Positions 1 to 9,398 of a stretch of DNA of 64,000 bases are shown here, piece by piece (the stretch's first letter is position 1; the number at the start of each line of letters is the position of its first letter). Location: positions 372,001-436,000 of the forward strand of contig WLXD01000001.1 in NCBI GenBank assembly GCA_012103255.1, read 5' to 3'. The notes below the pieces were generated by a model. That model had not been told where the DNA came from, did not search any database, and worked only from the letters and a program-made list of their open reading frames with translations. Source of the stretch: Acidobacteriota bacterium. Its GTDB lineage: Bacteria > Acidobacteriota > UBA890 > WLXD01. The translations under genes were made by a program, and so were the position numbers.

Positions 1-690
1 TCGCAGGCACTCGGCCGCGAGTGCCTCGGGGGTTCCGCTGAGAAGCGGCCACGTTCCGTAGTGCATCGGTACGACGCGTCGCACGTTCAACAGTTCACAG
101 GCCAGTGCCGCCTCGCGCGGACCCATGGTGAATCGGTCGCCGATTGGCAGGAGGGCAATTGTGGGCTCGTAGAGCTCGGCGATCAGACGCATGTCGCTGA
201 ACACGCACGTATCACCAGCGTGGTAAACGCGCCTCCCGTCCTCGAAACCAAGGATGAGGCCGGCGGCCTCACCGGCAACGAGGTCGCCTTCCGGGCCAGG
301 GATGGAACTCGAGTGTTGCGCGTGAACCATCGTGACGTCGATGTCGTGCAGTCGCACGGTGCCGCCCTTGTTCATCGCGATGAGCTTGTCTTCGGGTACC
401 CCCGAGCGCTGCAACCAACCGGCAACTTCAACCATCGCAGCGGTCAACGGGGCGTGGCGCGTGCAGATCGAAACGGCGTCGGCCACATGGTCCTCATGCC
501 CATGCGTAATCGCCACGCAATCAAGCCGCTCCAGCGTCCGATATTCAGGCGGGCAACTGGGGTTGCTATCCACGAAGGGGTCCACGAGCAATTGCGTGCC
601 CGACGGCGCGGACATCAAGAACGTCGCGTGACCCAGCCAGGTGATCTCAGTGCCGTTCGGGCTCGCCGTAGAAGCCATGTTCGTCTCCAT
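1..690 (-). CDS. UPF0173 family metal-dependent hydrolase (metallo-beta-lactamase fold), 3' end outside window
   Basis: The minus frame from ATG at 690 stays open to the left edge for 230 codons, about the usual full length of UPF0173 (YtkL-type) hydrolases, so probably only a few C-terminal residues are lost. The metal-binding pattern is clear: GHA at residues 20-22, the HGHEDH motif at 63-68, HAQHSSS at 123-129 and YHAGDT at 156-161, with PMHYGTWP near the C-terminus. These residues bind two metal ions in this fold. The physiological substrate of the family is not settled. A second ATG at 678 is an alternative start. The gene lies 54 bases downstream of ygfZ on the same strand and may be read with it. 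Confidence 0.88.
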   Translation of the reverse strand, partial: METNMASTASPNGTEITWLGHATFLMSAPSGTQLLVDPFVDSNPSCPPEYRTLERLDCVAITHGHEDHVADAVSICTRHAPLTAAMVEVAGWLQRSGVPEDKLIAMNKGGTVRLHDIDVTMVHAQHSSSIPGPEGDLVAGEAAGLILGFEDGRRVYHAGDTCVFSDMRLIAELYEPTIALLPIGDRFTMGPREAALACELLNVRRVVPMHYGTWPLLSGTPEALAAECLR

Positions 691-744
691 GGGCAGCCTG
701 GTGTGCGTGATCAGCGGCGCGCCGCTGCCCAGTACGAGTTGATT

Positions 745-1632
745 CTATGGATCTGACGGTCCGTTTGTCGTGCCGGACCGAGTCTCCACGTTGGCAACGA
801 CCTCGACCTGGCCCCCGGTCTCGTCCACCAGCACCGCGCCGGGCGCGGCTGCCGCGCGGGACAACAGCGCGAGTGCGATCGACCCTCCCGAGGACATCCC
901 CGCAGCGCTGCTTATCCGGCCCACCGGCGAGTCGCCGTCCAGCAAATCCCCGCCGACATCGAGCCGATGGTCCGCCCGCACCGTGGCAAGGAGGCGATTT
1001 ACTTGACCACGATAGTGAATCCGCGCCACCGTTTCCTGTCCCAGGTAGCACCCTTTCTCGAAGTCCACCGCATCCACGAGTCCAAGCTCCTGCGGGAACT
1101 CTGCGCCCGTGATCTCGGCATCATGCGCGGGCTCGCAAGCCATCACGCGCGCCACCCGCCAGGCTTCGCCGTCGACTTCCGCTGCGCCGGCAGCAACCAG
1201 ACCGTCGCGAACCGCTTCGGGCGCAGGGCACGCGATCTGGGCGAGATCCCCGTCGCAGGCCACGACCGAATCGTCGGGAAGCTCTGTTCTGGAGATCAGG
1301 TCGTCGAGCTTCGGGCCACGAAGGCCTACGACAGCGGCCTCACTCACCTCGAACGCGACGTCAGCGCCGAGCACGTAGCGTTGCAGGGTCGTCACAACGG
1401 TTTCGATCGCCCGTTTGTTAGCAAAGCTGACGATCGCGTCACCGGTCGCCGTCATCTTCATCAGGGCCTGAACGCGGCCCTTGGTGTCGAGCAGGAGACA
1501 CTGCCGGGAGGTGCCGCGCCCCAGTGTCGCCACGTCGGCTGTCAGGAGGCGATGCAGGAAGTTGAGTCGATCCTCGCCAGAAATCCGGAGCACGCCAGTA
1601 TCGCGCTGGCAGTGCGCGATAGGTGCCGTCAT
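745..1632 (-). CDS. ygfZ: Folate-binding protein YgfZ (GcvT-like), Fe-S cluster maintenance
   Basis: The 295-residue protein has the YgfZ signature K-G-C-Y-x-G-Q-E at residues 193-200, with the conserved cysteine at 195, in a GcvT-like fold. YgfZ proteins bind tetrahydrofolate and support assembly or repair of certain Fe-S enzymes such as MiaB; they lack aminomethyltransferase activity. The N-terminal part (about residues 10-90) reads like the first GcvT-type domain. The start codon overlaps the stop of the upstream lipoprotein gene as ATGA (1629-1632), which suggests translational coupling. The pairing with a CcmI-like lipoprotein is unusual, but both have links to metal or haem cofactor biology in their families. 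Confidence 0.9.
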   Translation of the reverse strand: MTAPIAHCQRDTGVLRISGEDRLNFLHRLLTADVATLGRGTSRQCLLLDTKGRVQALMKMTATGDAIVSFANKRAIETVVTTLQRYVLGADVAFEVSEAAVVGLRGPKLDDLISRTELPDDSVVACDGDLAQIACPAPEAVRDGLVAAGAAEVDGEAWRVARVMACEPAHDAEITGAEFPQELGLVDAVDFEKGCYLGQETVARIHYRGQVNRLLATVRADHRLDVGGDLLDGDSPVGRISSAAGMSSGGSIALALLSRAAAAPGAVLVDETGGQVEVVANVETRSGTTNGPSDP

Positions 1633-2132
1633 GGACCGTCGATCGGCGCCGGGCCCAGGACGATCTCGATCGTGTCGCCGATTGCCACCGGGCCGACACT
1701 CCCCTGCAGATCGCCAGGCTGAACCGTGAAAGCGTCGCCATCCTGGTCGACTCGAATCGTCACGTCCATGCCGTCCACCAACGGGGTGCCTGGAATCATC
1801 GAGTCGGCCGATGTCACGACGAAATCGGTCGGCAATTCCACAGGCAGCCGCTTTACCGCCAGGGGCGGCCCGCCCGCGCGGCCGGCCACGCGCACGATCA
1901 CGTACAGCACGCCGTCAGGGGCGCTCGCGATTTCGTCGCCAAGTCGCACGCTGCCGGTGAACCCTGGATCAGCCACAACCCGATTGGCGCGCTCCTCGGC
2001 CGACAACGGCTCGGGCGGCGCCTCCATCTGCGCGGCTTCCTCATCGTCGATTCTCTCGACGTTCCTCGATACACACGAGACGGCCGTCACGAGCAGGATG
2101 ATTGCGAAGAAATACAGTCGGCGGGAACGCAC
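1629..2132 (-). CDS. Lipoprotein resembling the C-terminal beta-sandwich domain of cytochrome c biogenesis factor CcmI/CycH
   Basis: This 167-residue protein starts at a GTG and has a short basic N-terminus, a hydrophobic stretch and a possible lipidation cysteine at residue 20 (TAVSC, an imperfect lipobox). The mature part has GGPPLAVKRLP at 87-97 followed by a DSMIPG turn at 110-115, the pattern I associate with the C-terminal domain of CcmI/CycH. In full-length CcmI that domain follows two membrane helices and TPR repeats and works in apocytochrome c chaperoning. Here the domain stands alone as a probable lipoprotein. No other ccm genes are in view, so the role is open. The stop overlaps the ygfZ start (ATGA). 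Confidence 0.6.
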   Translation of the reverse strand: MRSRRLYFFAIILLVTAVSCVSRNVERIDDEEAAQMEAPPEPLSAEERANRVVADPGFTGSVRLGDEIASAPDGVLYVIVRVAGRAGGPPLAVKRLPVELPTDFVVTSADSMIPGTPLVDGMDVTIRVDQDGDAFTVQPGDLQGSVGPVAIGDTIEIVLGPAPIDGP

Positions 2133-2206
2133 GAGAGAAACGTCCTTGGACCGGCTGGAGTGCCGGGCGAGCGGGATTGCGGCTGAATGCCGTGACTCTC
2201 GTCAGT

Positions 2207-3430
2207 CTACCGCAGGGGCGCGGCGCACAACTCGCGGTACAGGTCCATGAATGCGATGCCCACACGCTCCCAGCTGAAGTCGCGGCCCACGATCATTCGG
2301 CCGCGTGAACCAAACTCCGCCTTCGGCGCGTGGACCGCGGCGCACAGGCCAACCGCCAGCGCCTCCACGGAGCTCGGCTCAACAAGCAGTCCGGATCGAC
2401 CATCTTCGATCTTGTCCGGCAGCCCACCGGCGCGAGTACCCAATACAGGCAAACCATGCGCCATCGCCTCGAGGGTCACGAGACTCGAACCCTCGAATCG
2501 GGTGGGGTGCACGAACCAGTCGGCCGTGGCGAGCAAGCCGTGTTTCGTTTCGTCGTCCACGCGTCCTGTGAACAACACTCGATCAGCGATACCCGCCGCC
2601 ACCACCGCCGCCTCGATTGCGCTGCGCTGCGGACCATCGCCGACAAGAACCCAGGCCCAATCTCCGAGTTCGTCCTTCGCGTCGCCGAGCGCCTCGGCCA
2701 GCAGGTCGAACCCCTTGTTCGCCTCGAATCGTCCCAGAGACACGAAGATGCACTCGCGCTCCCCCTGACCGCCGGCCACGAGGGTCGCTCTGGCCTTGCC
2801 AACATCCGCGGTTTGCGGACCCGCCTCGGGATGAATCGCATTCGGGATCACACAGGTCCGGTCGGCGCTTATGCCAAGGGCTCCGGCCACGACCGGCATC
2901 AGAACGCGGTCTGTCACGACGACCCGATCCACCGCTGCGCCAATCCGACGCATTCCTGCTCGGAACGGGCCGTACATCAGATGCTTCAATCCCCTGCCGA
3001 GGAACTCCTCCATTCCGTGCGCGGTGAGAACCAGCGGCACCGTCTGAGCGCCGCGGGCCCTGCGCTCGGCAACGCCGAGTCCTGCAAGGCCATGCACGTG
3101 AATCACGTCGGCAGGAGGCGCCATGGTCTTGGCGACGCGACGCGCCCAGATCGGATAGTTCGTGATCCGATCGAGCACGACGGTGCCGCGCATCCCGCCC
3201 AGAGGCAGTGGACCGGGCGCGACCCAGTGCAACGTGGCCGCGTCCTCGAAATCCGCTTCCGCAGCCCGCTGTCGAGCTGGCTCCGGCGTTTCCGTCCACA
3301 GATCCACGCGCGCGCCCGCCTTGGCCAATTCGTGGACCTGCTCCCGAACGGCGGTTTCAAGTCCGCCCGGGCCATGCGCTGGAGCTACGCGACGGCTTAT
3401 GACCGCTACCTTCGGTCGGAAGTCGCTCAC
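2207..3430 (-). CDS. Family 4 glycosyltransferase (GT-B fold)
   Basis: The 407-residue protein has the two-domain GT4 layout. A glycine-rich loop (HGPGGLE, 19-25) opens the acceptor domain. The donor domain carries VIPNAI (194-199), the GRFEANKG segment (233-240) and the retaining-transferase acidic pair E313 and E321 (E-x7-E), followed by a G-T-R-A-G-G-L-P loop. Donor and acceptor sugars cannot be read from the sequence. The GTG start at 3430 overlaps the stop of the upstream glycosyltransferase as GTGA (3427-3430), so the two are probably co-translated. It is the last glycosyltransferase of the polysaccharide locus; a 74-base gap separates it from the CcmI-like lipoprotein gene. Confidence 0.88.
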   Translation of the reverse strand: MSDFRPKVAVISRRVAPAHGPGGLETAVREQVHELAKAGARVDLWTETPEPARQRAAEADFEDAATLHWVAPGPLPLGGMRGTVVLDRITNYPIWARRVAKTMAPPADVIHVHGLAGLGVAERRARGAQTVPLVLTAHGMEEFLGRGLKHLMYGPFRAGMRRIGAAVDRVVVTDRVLMPVVAGALGISADRTCVIPNAIHPEAGPQTADVGKARATLVAGGQGERECIFVSLGRFEANKGFDLLAEALGDAKDELGDWAWVLVGDGPQRSAIEAAVVAAGIADRVLFTGRVDDETKHGLLATADWFVHPTRFEGSSLVTLEAMAHGLPVLGTRAGGLPDKIEDGRSGLLVEPSSVEALAVGLCAAVHAPKAEFGSRGRMIVGRDFSWERVGIAFMDLYRELCAAPLR

Positions 3431-4692
3431 GCTGTTGTCGCCGCCCGCGCCTCGCGATAGACCGCGAGCAACTGATCCAGGACGATTTCCGGCGCGAAGC
3501 GTCTCTCGCAGGCCCGCAGCGCGGCGCGGCCCAAAGCCGCAGCGCGGTCATCGTCCTCCAGAGAATCCAGTGCTTCTCGCAAGCCAGGCGTGTCGGTGTA
3601 GAGAAACCCGTCGACGCCATGCTCAATGGCCTCGGGGCTGCCACCCGTCACGCGGGCCACGGCTGGTGTGCCCACGGACATCGACTCGAGAATCACTCGC
3701 GGCAGCGCATCCTCTAGGACGCTTGGCACGATCACGGCGCGCGCCTCGCGGGCGGCGCGAAGCAATGAATCTCCGTTGGTCCAACCGAGCTGGACCAACT
3801 GTAGACCCGCGCGCCGCGCGGTGGCGTCCATGGCTGACTCCAGCGGCCCGGACCCAGCCACCACCAAGGGCCAGCGACAACCCGCAGCCGCGAGTTCGTC
3901 CACCAGAAGGTCGAATCCCTTGGTTGAGTTCAATTTCCCGGCCGCAAACAGGTATGGCCCCACCACGCCGGCGACTGGCTCGCCCCGATCGGCGGACTCC
4001 GCCGATCGCTCAGTGCTGATCATGTTCGGAACGACAACCAACTCGGCGGCCACGTGCACCGCGAGCCGGCGGCGGACAGCCTCGCTAACGCAGATCACGC
4101 GCTGGCACATCTCGAGCGAGCGCTGTCGCACGCGGAGTCGACGCACGCCCTGCCCCGCCGCGAGGCTCGCCAGAACCGGATGCACGCCGAACCCACGAAC
4201 GAGCGCCCTCCCTGCCAAACGCCGTTGCGAGACAGTGTCCTCAGTCTCGTCCGGCCAGGCGACGCTATCGAGCCGAATCGGCCACATATCGCGGATGGTC
4301 ACGACCGCCGCGCGCCCTGTGTCACGCGCGGCCCATGCGGCGCCTGGGCCGCTATGTAGATGCTGACCATGCACTAAACCGATGTCGGGTCGGCCCTCCA
4401 GGAAAGCCCGGACGCCGCTCCGCACCGGCGCTAGCGAGAAGTCCGCCGTTCGGAGATGACGCCTGGCCACGCGATGGCGACCGATCGGCAGCGTCTCGAT
4501 CCGCACGCCATCGAACTCGCGCATCAGCGGCGGGCCCGCGTCACGGGTCTCGACCTGCAGGACAGCCACCGGTTGTCCGGCTTCCTTGAGCTGCGCAACC
4601 AGCGCGTGCGTACTCCAACCGCTCCCGCCACAGTCAGGCGGGTACGCATCCGTAACGATGAGTACAGTGGACTCGCCGTCGGCCAAATTCAC
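3427..4692 (-). CDS. Family 4 glycosyltransferase (GT-B fold)
   Basis: I place the start at GTG 4692, giving 421 residues, because this codon overlaps the upstream stop as GTGA (4689-4692). A longer frame to 4749 would run 61 bases into the preceding gene and adds no family-like residues. The N-terminus then reads VLIVTDAYPP with a GGSG loop, typical of GT4 enzymes. The donor domain has VPNMI (221-225), GKLNSTKG (252-259) and an acidic pair D328 and E336 within EDALPRVILE. Both ends of the gene overlap their neighbours, as is common in this locus. Substrate unknown. Confidence 0.87.
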   Translation of the reverse strand: MNLADGESTVLIVTDAYPPDCGGSGWSTHALVAQLKEAGQPVAVLQVETRDAGPPLMREFDGVRIETLPIGRHRVARRHLRTADFSLAPVRSGVRAFLEGRPDIGLVHGQHLHSGPGAAWAARDTGRAAVVTIRDMWPIRLDSVAWPDETEDTVSQRRLAGRALVRGFGVHPVLASLAAGQGVRRLRVRQRSLEMCQRVICVSEAVRRRLAVHVAAELVVVPNMISTERSAESADRGEPVAGVVGPYLFAAGKLNSTKGFDLLVDELAAAGCRWPLVVAGSGPLESAMDATARRAGLQLVQLGWTNGDSLLRAAREARAVIVPSVLEDALPRVILESMSVGTPAVARVTGGSPEAIEHGVDGFLYTDTPGLREALDSLEDDDRAAALGRAALRACERRFAPEIVLDQLLAVYREARAATTA

Positions 4693-6080
4693 GACGACTC
4701 TCGGGGGGAATTCTCCACCAGGGACCAGCGATCCGTGAAGAATCGCCACAGAACGTTGGCGCCACGCCGTGGCACTTCGGTGAACTGGTTGACAGCAATC
4801 GTCGTCATTGCGACCGGCTGGTCACGAGGGATCATCCCGGTGGCATACTGAATCGCCAAGCCGAAGTTCCAGATGATCAGGAACGCGATGGTCGCCGTAG
4901 CATGCCGGCGCTTCGAGGTGGGAACCTCATCAAGAAGCGCGGCCAGACCCAAAGCGAGCAATGGCGTGCAGTTGAGAAACCTGCGCGCACCGAATGCCGC
5001 GCCGCCCCACCACGTCAGATACGAGCCGACCACGAGAACCTGGGCCACGAAGGCCAAGCCAAGGCCCGCGGCCACAACGGGATGGCGACGCCCCACGAAG
5101 TAGAGCCCGGCGGTAGCCAGGAGAGTCACCGGGGTCCATGAATAGAGACCGTGAAAGGCCGAGAACAAGACGTCGAGCGCGAACTGGGGGTACGAGAACT
5201 TCTCCGTCACGAACGGCGTTGGTGAAAACGCACCATGCAGGGCGTTGTAGACAACGAACTGCGGAGCGACCACTACCGCGAGAGAAACGCCGTACGTCGC
5301 GTAGCCGGGCACCCACTCAAACAACCTTCGCGCGTCGCCCGCGCGCAAACGGCCCAGAACTTTCATCGCTTCGTCGAAGAGCAACGGGATCATCATCAAC
5401 CAGTTGAGTTCCCGCACGAGCACCATCAAGCCGGCCGCCGCCCCCAAACCCATCCATTCGCGCACCGTGCGCTGGCGGTCTCGATTCCTGAGCCACAACC
5501 AGGTGAACAGTGCCACCGCGAAGATAGAGTTCGCGTGCGCCATGGGTGGCGTGATGTACAGGTAGAACACCAACGCCGAAGCGAACCAGATTCCGAGCAG
5601 GGCCAACTGAGATGCCCAGCGCCCGAAGAAGAGTCGGCACGCGCGGTAGATCAACGCCAGGCCGATCATTCCCCAGAAAAGCGACCCGATCGAGATCGCC
5701 CAGACGTAGGGCTGGCTGATGCCGTCGCGGGGGATTTCTGAGCCCAGCGCGTTCGCAGCGACCACCACGATGTCGGCCACCAGGTAGAACGGCGCCCACA
5801 GTAGCGGCGCTCCAATCGGGGCGTCGTTCAGAAATCGTCCCGTCTGAGTAGGCGAGTCGGCGAGGCTATGAACCCAGCCGTACGCAACGGGATCGCGTTC
5901 GATGAACAGATAGTAGTCGTTGTCGTATGTCAGATCTCCGTCGAAATAGACCGAACGCAGATGGCTCACATACTTCAACTCGTCCGCGGCATAGAGCCGG
6001 GGAGTGAAGAGCGGTAGGGCGACCAGTGCAGCAATGAGCAGCACACCCCATTCTTTGCGCCATTCGTTTGGAAGCGACAT
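4689..6080 (-). CDS. Polytopic membrane protein, probable GT-C type lipid-sugar-dependent glycosyltransferase
   Basis: Starting at ATG 6080, which avoids overlapping the upstream gene that ends at 6091, the protein has 463 residues. It has one N-terminal membrane segment, a soluble loop, then many hydrophobic helices to the C-terminus. An acidic pair in AADELKYV (residues 33-34) follows the first membrane segment. In GT-C enzymes such as ArnT, PMT and other polyprenyl-phosphate-sugar transferases, the catalytic Asp or Glu sits at this place. The position among soluble glycosyltransferases suggests it adds a sugar on the periplasmic face of the membrane. No specific family name can be assigned by eye. 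Confidence 0.65.
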   Translation of the reverse strand: MSLPNEWRKEWGVLLIAALVALPLFTPRLYAADELKYVSHLRSVYFDGDLTYDNDYYLFIERDPVAYGWVHSLADSPTQTGRFLNDAPIGAPLLWAPFYLVADIVVVAANALGSEIPRDGISQPYVWAISIGSLFWGMIGLALIYRACRLFFGRWASQLALLGIWFASALVFYLYITPPMAHANSIFAVALFTWLWLRNRDRQRTVREWMGLGAAAGLMVLVRELNWLMMIPLLFDEAMKVLGRLRAGDARRLFEWVPGYATYGVSLAVVVAPQFVVYNALHGAFSPTPFVTEKFSYPQFALDVLFSAFHGLYSWTPVTLLATAGLYFVGRRHPVVAAGLGLAFVAQVLVVGSYLTWWGGAAFGARRFLNCTPLLALGLAALLDEVPTSKRRHATATIAFLIIWNFGLAIQYATGMIPRDQPVAMTTIAVNQFTEVPRRGANVLWRFFTDRWSLVENSPRESS

Positions 6081-6090
6081 CGCGTCGAGT

Positions 6091-7254
6091 TTACTGCGCT
6101 GAGGCGATAGCGCGGAGCAGGTCGGCGGCGCCATGATCCCAGGTATAGCGGGCATCGACCATGTGGCGGCCCGCATCGCCCGACGACGCCGACCGCCGGG
6201 CGTCGTCCAACGTCCGCACGATGCCCGCCGCCACGGACTCTGGCGTTGCCTCCACCAGGGTGCCCGTGCTCCCCTCTTCGACGTTATCCACGACGCCGCC
6301 CTCGGCCACTGCGATCACGGGGAGGCCGCTGTATGCAGCTTCGATCACCGACAACCCGAACGATTCTTCCCGCGCGGTGTGCAGGTAGCCCCGCGCCGAG
6401 CGATAGCAGGCACCGAGCTGTTCGCCGGGCACGAATCCCGCGAACAGAACTCGATCCGCAACGCCGAGTTCGGCAGCCAGACTCTCGAGGGCGTCCCGCT
6501 CCGGCCCCCCACCTACAATGCGGAGCGTCGGGAGTTCTGCGGAATCGGCAAGCGGCCGCTCCAGACGCGCTAGCGCCCGGATCGCCAGATCCACGCGCTT
6601 GCGCGGGTGCAAGTAGTTCACCGTCACCAGGTCGGTCGGCGAGAACTCACCCTCGGAATCGTCCAGCGCGGCTCGATCGATCCCATGTGTGATCGGCGTC
6701 GCGGAACGTCCGTACACAGCTTCGACGCGATGGGCGGCGTAGGGTCCGGAGGCCGTGATTGCTCCCGGGAATTTGACGAGCCGCTGGTCGATACGCCGGT
6801 ACACGGCCAGCGCCGGGCTCAACACCAACCGGGCAAGGCCTGCCCGACGCAGAACATCAGCGCGGTCTTGATACAGCACGCGCGGAGGCTCGAAGCAGTG
6901 ATACACTGTCGCTCGACCGGCAGCCTCTAGTCCTGGGGCCAGCCGCAGCGCCGGTCCGAACAGGACGACTGCGTCGGCCGTTGCGCCGATGAGGTCTCGG
7001 AGACTGCGCACGCTCTGGTAGTCGAACGCTGCGTTCAGATATCGATTGGAGAACCAGTCCAGACGCTTGCCGCTCGCAACAACGTCGACACCCTCGCGAA
7101 CTAACTCGCGACATGTCTCATCGAACTGATGACAGATGATCCGTGGCTGGTGGCCAGCCCGAACAAGACCTGCAGCAAGTTCCAGGGCGAGCCGCTCCGC
7201 GCCGGACAGCAATTTGAAGCGTGGGAAAACCAGGTCGATGCGCATCGAGGTCAT
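6091..7254 (-). CDS. Family 4 glycosyltransferase (GT-B fold)
   Basis: The ATG at 7254 overlaps the stop of the upstream glycosyltransferase as ATGA (7251-7254). It gives a 387-residue protein beginning MTSMRIDLVFPRF; another in-frame ATG lies at 7245. The acceptor-side loop SGAERLALEL is typical of GT4. The donor domain has HPRKRVDLA (216-224), a GGGPERD turn and the acidic pair E297 and E305 in EESFGLSVIE. It is likely cytoplasmic and membrane-associated, using a nucleotide sugar. Ten bases separate it from the next gene, the GT-C-like protein. Confidence 0.87.
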   Translation of the reverse strand: MTSMRIDLVFPRFKLLSGAERLALELAAGLVRAGHQPRIICHQFDETCRELVREGVDVVASGKRLDWFSNRYLNAAFDYQSVRSLRDLIGATADAVVLFGPALRLAPGLEAAGRATVYHCFEPPRVLYQDRADVLRRAGLARLVLSPALAVYRRIDQRLVKFPGAITASGPYAAHRVEAVYGRSATPITHGIDRAALDDSEGEFSPTDLVTVNYLHPRKRVDLAIRALARLERPLADSAELPTLRIVGGGPERDALESLAAELGVADRVLFAGFVPGEQLGACYRSARGYLHTAREESFGLSVIEAAYSGLPVIAVAEGGVVDNVEEGSTGTLVEATPESVAAGIVRTLDDARRSASSGDAGRHMVDARYTWDHGAADLLRAIASAQ

Positions 7255-8489
7255 GCCTCCGCATTCACCGTACGGTAGACCTGCTCGAACTGCGTCACCG
7301 TCTGTTCCCAATCGAGGTTCGCCGTCGCGTCCGCTCGAGCGCGTTCGCCAAGCTCCTGGCGCAGCGCCGGGTTGGTTGCGAGCTCGCTAAGCAGATCCGC
7401 CAGGGCGTTCTCGTCGCGTTCCGCGAACAGAAGCCCATTGTCGCGGGGTCGGAGGACGTCGGGGATCCCGGCAACTTCACTGGCCACCACAGCCGCTCCG
7501 GACGACAACCCCTCCATCAGCGTGTTGGGCAACCCATCGACGTTCCCCTCAGCATCGTGTACTGAGGGCACCGCGACTACATCGCTCGCCGCGTACAAGC
7601 GAGGAACATCGCGATTGGGCACGGCCCCGACGAGGTGCACCCGATCCCCAACGCCACGGAAGTCTGCAAGCTCGGTGAGCTGGCGCTCGAGCGGTCCCGC
7701 GCCGGCGATCACCACCTCGAGTCCCACACCGCGCTGGGCGGCGATGCCAGCGGCCTTGATCAACACCTCAAAGCCCTTCTTGTAGACCAAACGACCGATG
7801 GCGAACACCCACATGGCTTCAGGATCGAGTCCATGCGCGCTTGCGATCTCGGTGCGGGCCGAAGCCCTGCGCGCCGGGCCCAGCGGCGCAAAGCGGTCAG
7901 TGTCTACCCCGTAGGGAATCCGAACGGCCGCCGCTCCTTCGCCAAAGCGATCGACGCGCCGCGCGAGATCCGCCGAGCACGCAGTCACTGCGCCGGCATG
8001 GCGGTGCACGTAGCGTCCAAGGCGCGCCGCCCATCCGTGTTTCTCGGCGAGGTAGACGCCACTCCCGTGGCATGAAACAACCAGCGGCAGGCCCGTGCCT
8101 CGCCACGCCGAAGCCGCGATCGCGCCATTGGGCAGGAACCAATGTGCATGGAGCAGGTGGTAGTGCCGTTCGCGATGGAGCCGTCGCACCCAGCGACGCC
8201 CGGCCAGAGCTGCCAGAGGAGCGGCAAGATACGCGTCCGGGCGTAGCGCACGATCGGCAGTTAGCGACTGCGCGTAACCCCACGGGTGCCACGCATCGAT
8301 TGGCGAGTATCGAAACCCGGTGACGGTCACACCGCCGGATCGCATCTCCTGCAGCTCAGGATGCCAGGGGACGAGCACGTCGCACTCGTGACCTCGGGCG
8401 GCCAGACCCTCGGCGATCGAGGCAACGAACGTGGCGTTGCTGTCGCCGGGGTGCAGTGGGTACGTCGTGGCGAGATGGAGGATCCGCAT
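7251..8489 (-). CDS. Family 4 glycosyltransferase (GT-B fold)
   Basis: The 412-residue protein starts at ATG 8489 and reads MRILHLATTYP, a typical GT4 first strand. HAHWFLPNG (114-122) and the SCHGSG turn around residue 141 belong to the acceptor domain. In the donor domain, GRLVYKKGFE (232-241), IAGAGPLE and the acidic pair D318 and E326 in DGLPNTLME are characteristic of the PimB/WcaL-like branch. It overlaps the next glycosyltransferase gene by ATGA, and a 48-base gap separates it from the GT2 gene upstream. Confidence 0.88.
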   Translation of the reverse strand: MRILHLATTYPLHPGDSNATFVASIAEGLAARGHECDVLVPWHPELQEMRSGGVTVTGFRYSPIDAWHPWGYAQSLTADRALRPDAYLAAPLAALAGRRWVRRLHRERHYHLLHAHWFLPNGAIAASAWRGTGLPLVVSCHGSGVYLAEKHGWAARLGRYVHRHAGAVTACSADLARRVDRFGEGAAAVRIPYGVDTDRFAPLGPARRASARTEIASAHGLDPEAMWVFAIGRLVYKKGFEVLIKAAGIAAQRGVGLEVVIAGAGPLERQLTELADFRGVGDRVHLVGAVPNRDVPRLYAASDVVAVPSVHDAEGNVDGLPNTLMEGLSSGAAVVASEVAGIPDVLRPRDNGLLFAERDENALADLLSELATNPALRQELGERARADATANLDWEQTVTQFEQVYRTVNAEA

Positions 8490-8537
8490 CAGTCGTCCAA
8501 CGACTCGCCGCGGTCCGCAGCTCGCATCGTAACGACC

Positions 8538-9398
8538 CTACCCGCGACGTTCGAAGCGCATCAGGGCGATCTGTTCCGACACGAGTCCGATGAGGAAGAT
8601 GATCAGCGCCGAGAGGCAAAAGAGTACCGACGTGTTGGTGACGCGCGATTCGTCGAAGATCGTATAGACCCCGTATCCCGCACCCGCCGCGAACAGCGAG
8701 GCCGCAATCGGCAGGAAAATCCTCAGCGGCGAGAAGAGTGAAACGATGCGCAACGCGATCATCACGAACCGGCTGCCGTCACGGATGATCCGAATCTTGC
8801 TCTTGCCGACTCGCTTGCTGACGTTGATGGGCTCGAAATCGACGTTGTAGCCCGCTTTGATCAGAGCCAACGTGCTCGTAATCGGATACGAGAAGCCGTT
8901 GGGGTAGAGCGGGATGAACTCGGCCATGGGCGCCAGGCGCGCAGCTCGGAAACCGGACGTAACATCAAGAATGGGGCGTCGCGCCAGGTAGCTGGCGAGC
9001 CGATTGTAGAACCAGTTGCCAAACCATCGGGTCCACCCGCCGCCGGCGCCGCCACTCCGGTACCCGATGATGAGATCGTGGTCGCCGAGCCGATCGAGTA
9101 GGCGCTGGATCTCGCCAGGATCGTGCTGACCATCGGCGTCGAGCAGGCAGATCTTCTCCCCTCGGGCTGCGCGCAAACCGCTCTTCACAGCTGCGCCATT
9201 CCCCTTGTTGTAGGGATGTCGCACCACACGAGCGCCGGCAGCTTCCGCAGCGTCGCCCGTGCCGTCGTCCGAGCCATCGTCCACGACGAGGATCTCCCAG
9301 GTGTCTCCGGGCGGCGCGACCGCGCGAATCCGTTCGAGAACACTCGCGATCACCGGCGCCTCGTTGTACGCCGGCAGGATGATGCTCACATCAGGCAT
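8538..9398 (-). CDS. Family 2 glycosyltransferase, dolichol-phosphate-mannose-synthase type, with C-terminal membrane helices
   Basis: With ATG 9398 as start (286 residues), the protein opens with MPDVSIILPAYNEA, the usual GT2 N-terminus. It overlaps the upstream GT2 gene by 8 bases. VDDGSDDGT (39-47) binds the nucleotide and DADGQHDP (87-94) contains the DxD metal site. The central part resembles polyprenyl-phosphate hexose synthases. Two hydrophobic segments at the C-terminus probably anchor it in the membrane. The likely job is loading a sugar onto a polyprenyl phosphate carrier, which the GT-C-like proteins of this locus could use as donor. That link is inference. Confidence 0.85.
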   Translation of the reverse strand: MPDVSIILPAYNEAPVIASVLERIRAVAPPGDTWEILVVDDGSDDGTGDAAEAAGARVVRHPYNKGNGAAVKSGLRAARGEKICLLDADGQHDPGEIQRLLDRLGDHDLIIGYRSGGAGGGWTRWFGNWFYNRLASYLARRPILDVTSGFRAARLAPMAEFIPLYPNGFSYPITSTLALIKAGYNVDFEPINVSKRVGKSKIRIIRDGSRFVMIALRIVSLFSPLRIFLPIAASLFAAGAGYGVYTIFDESRVTNTSVLFCLSALIIFLIGLVSEQIALMRFERRG

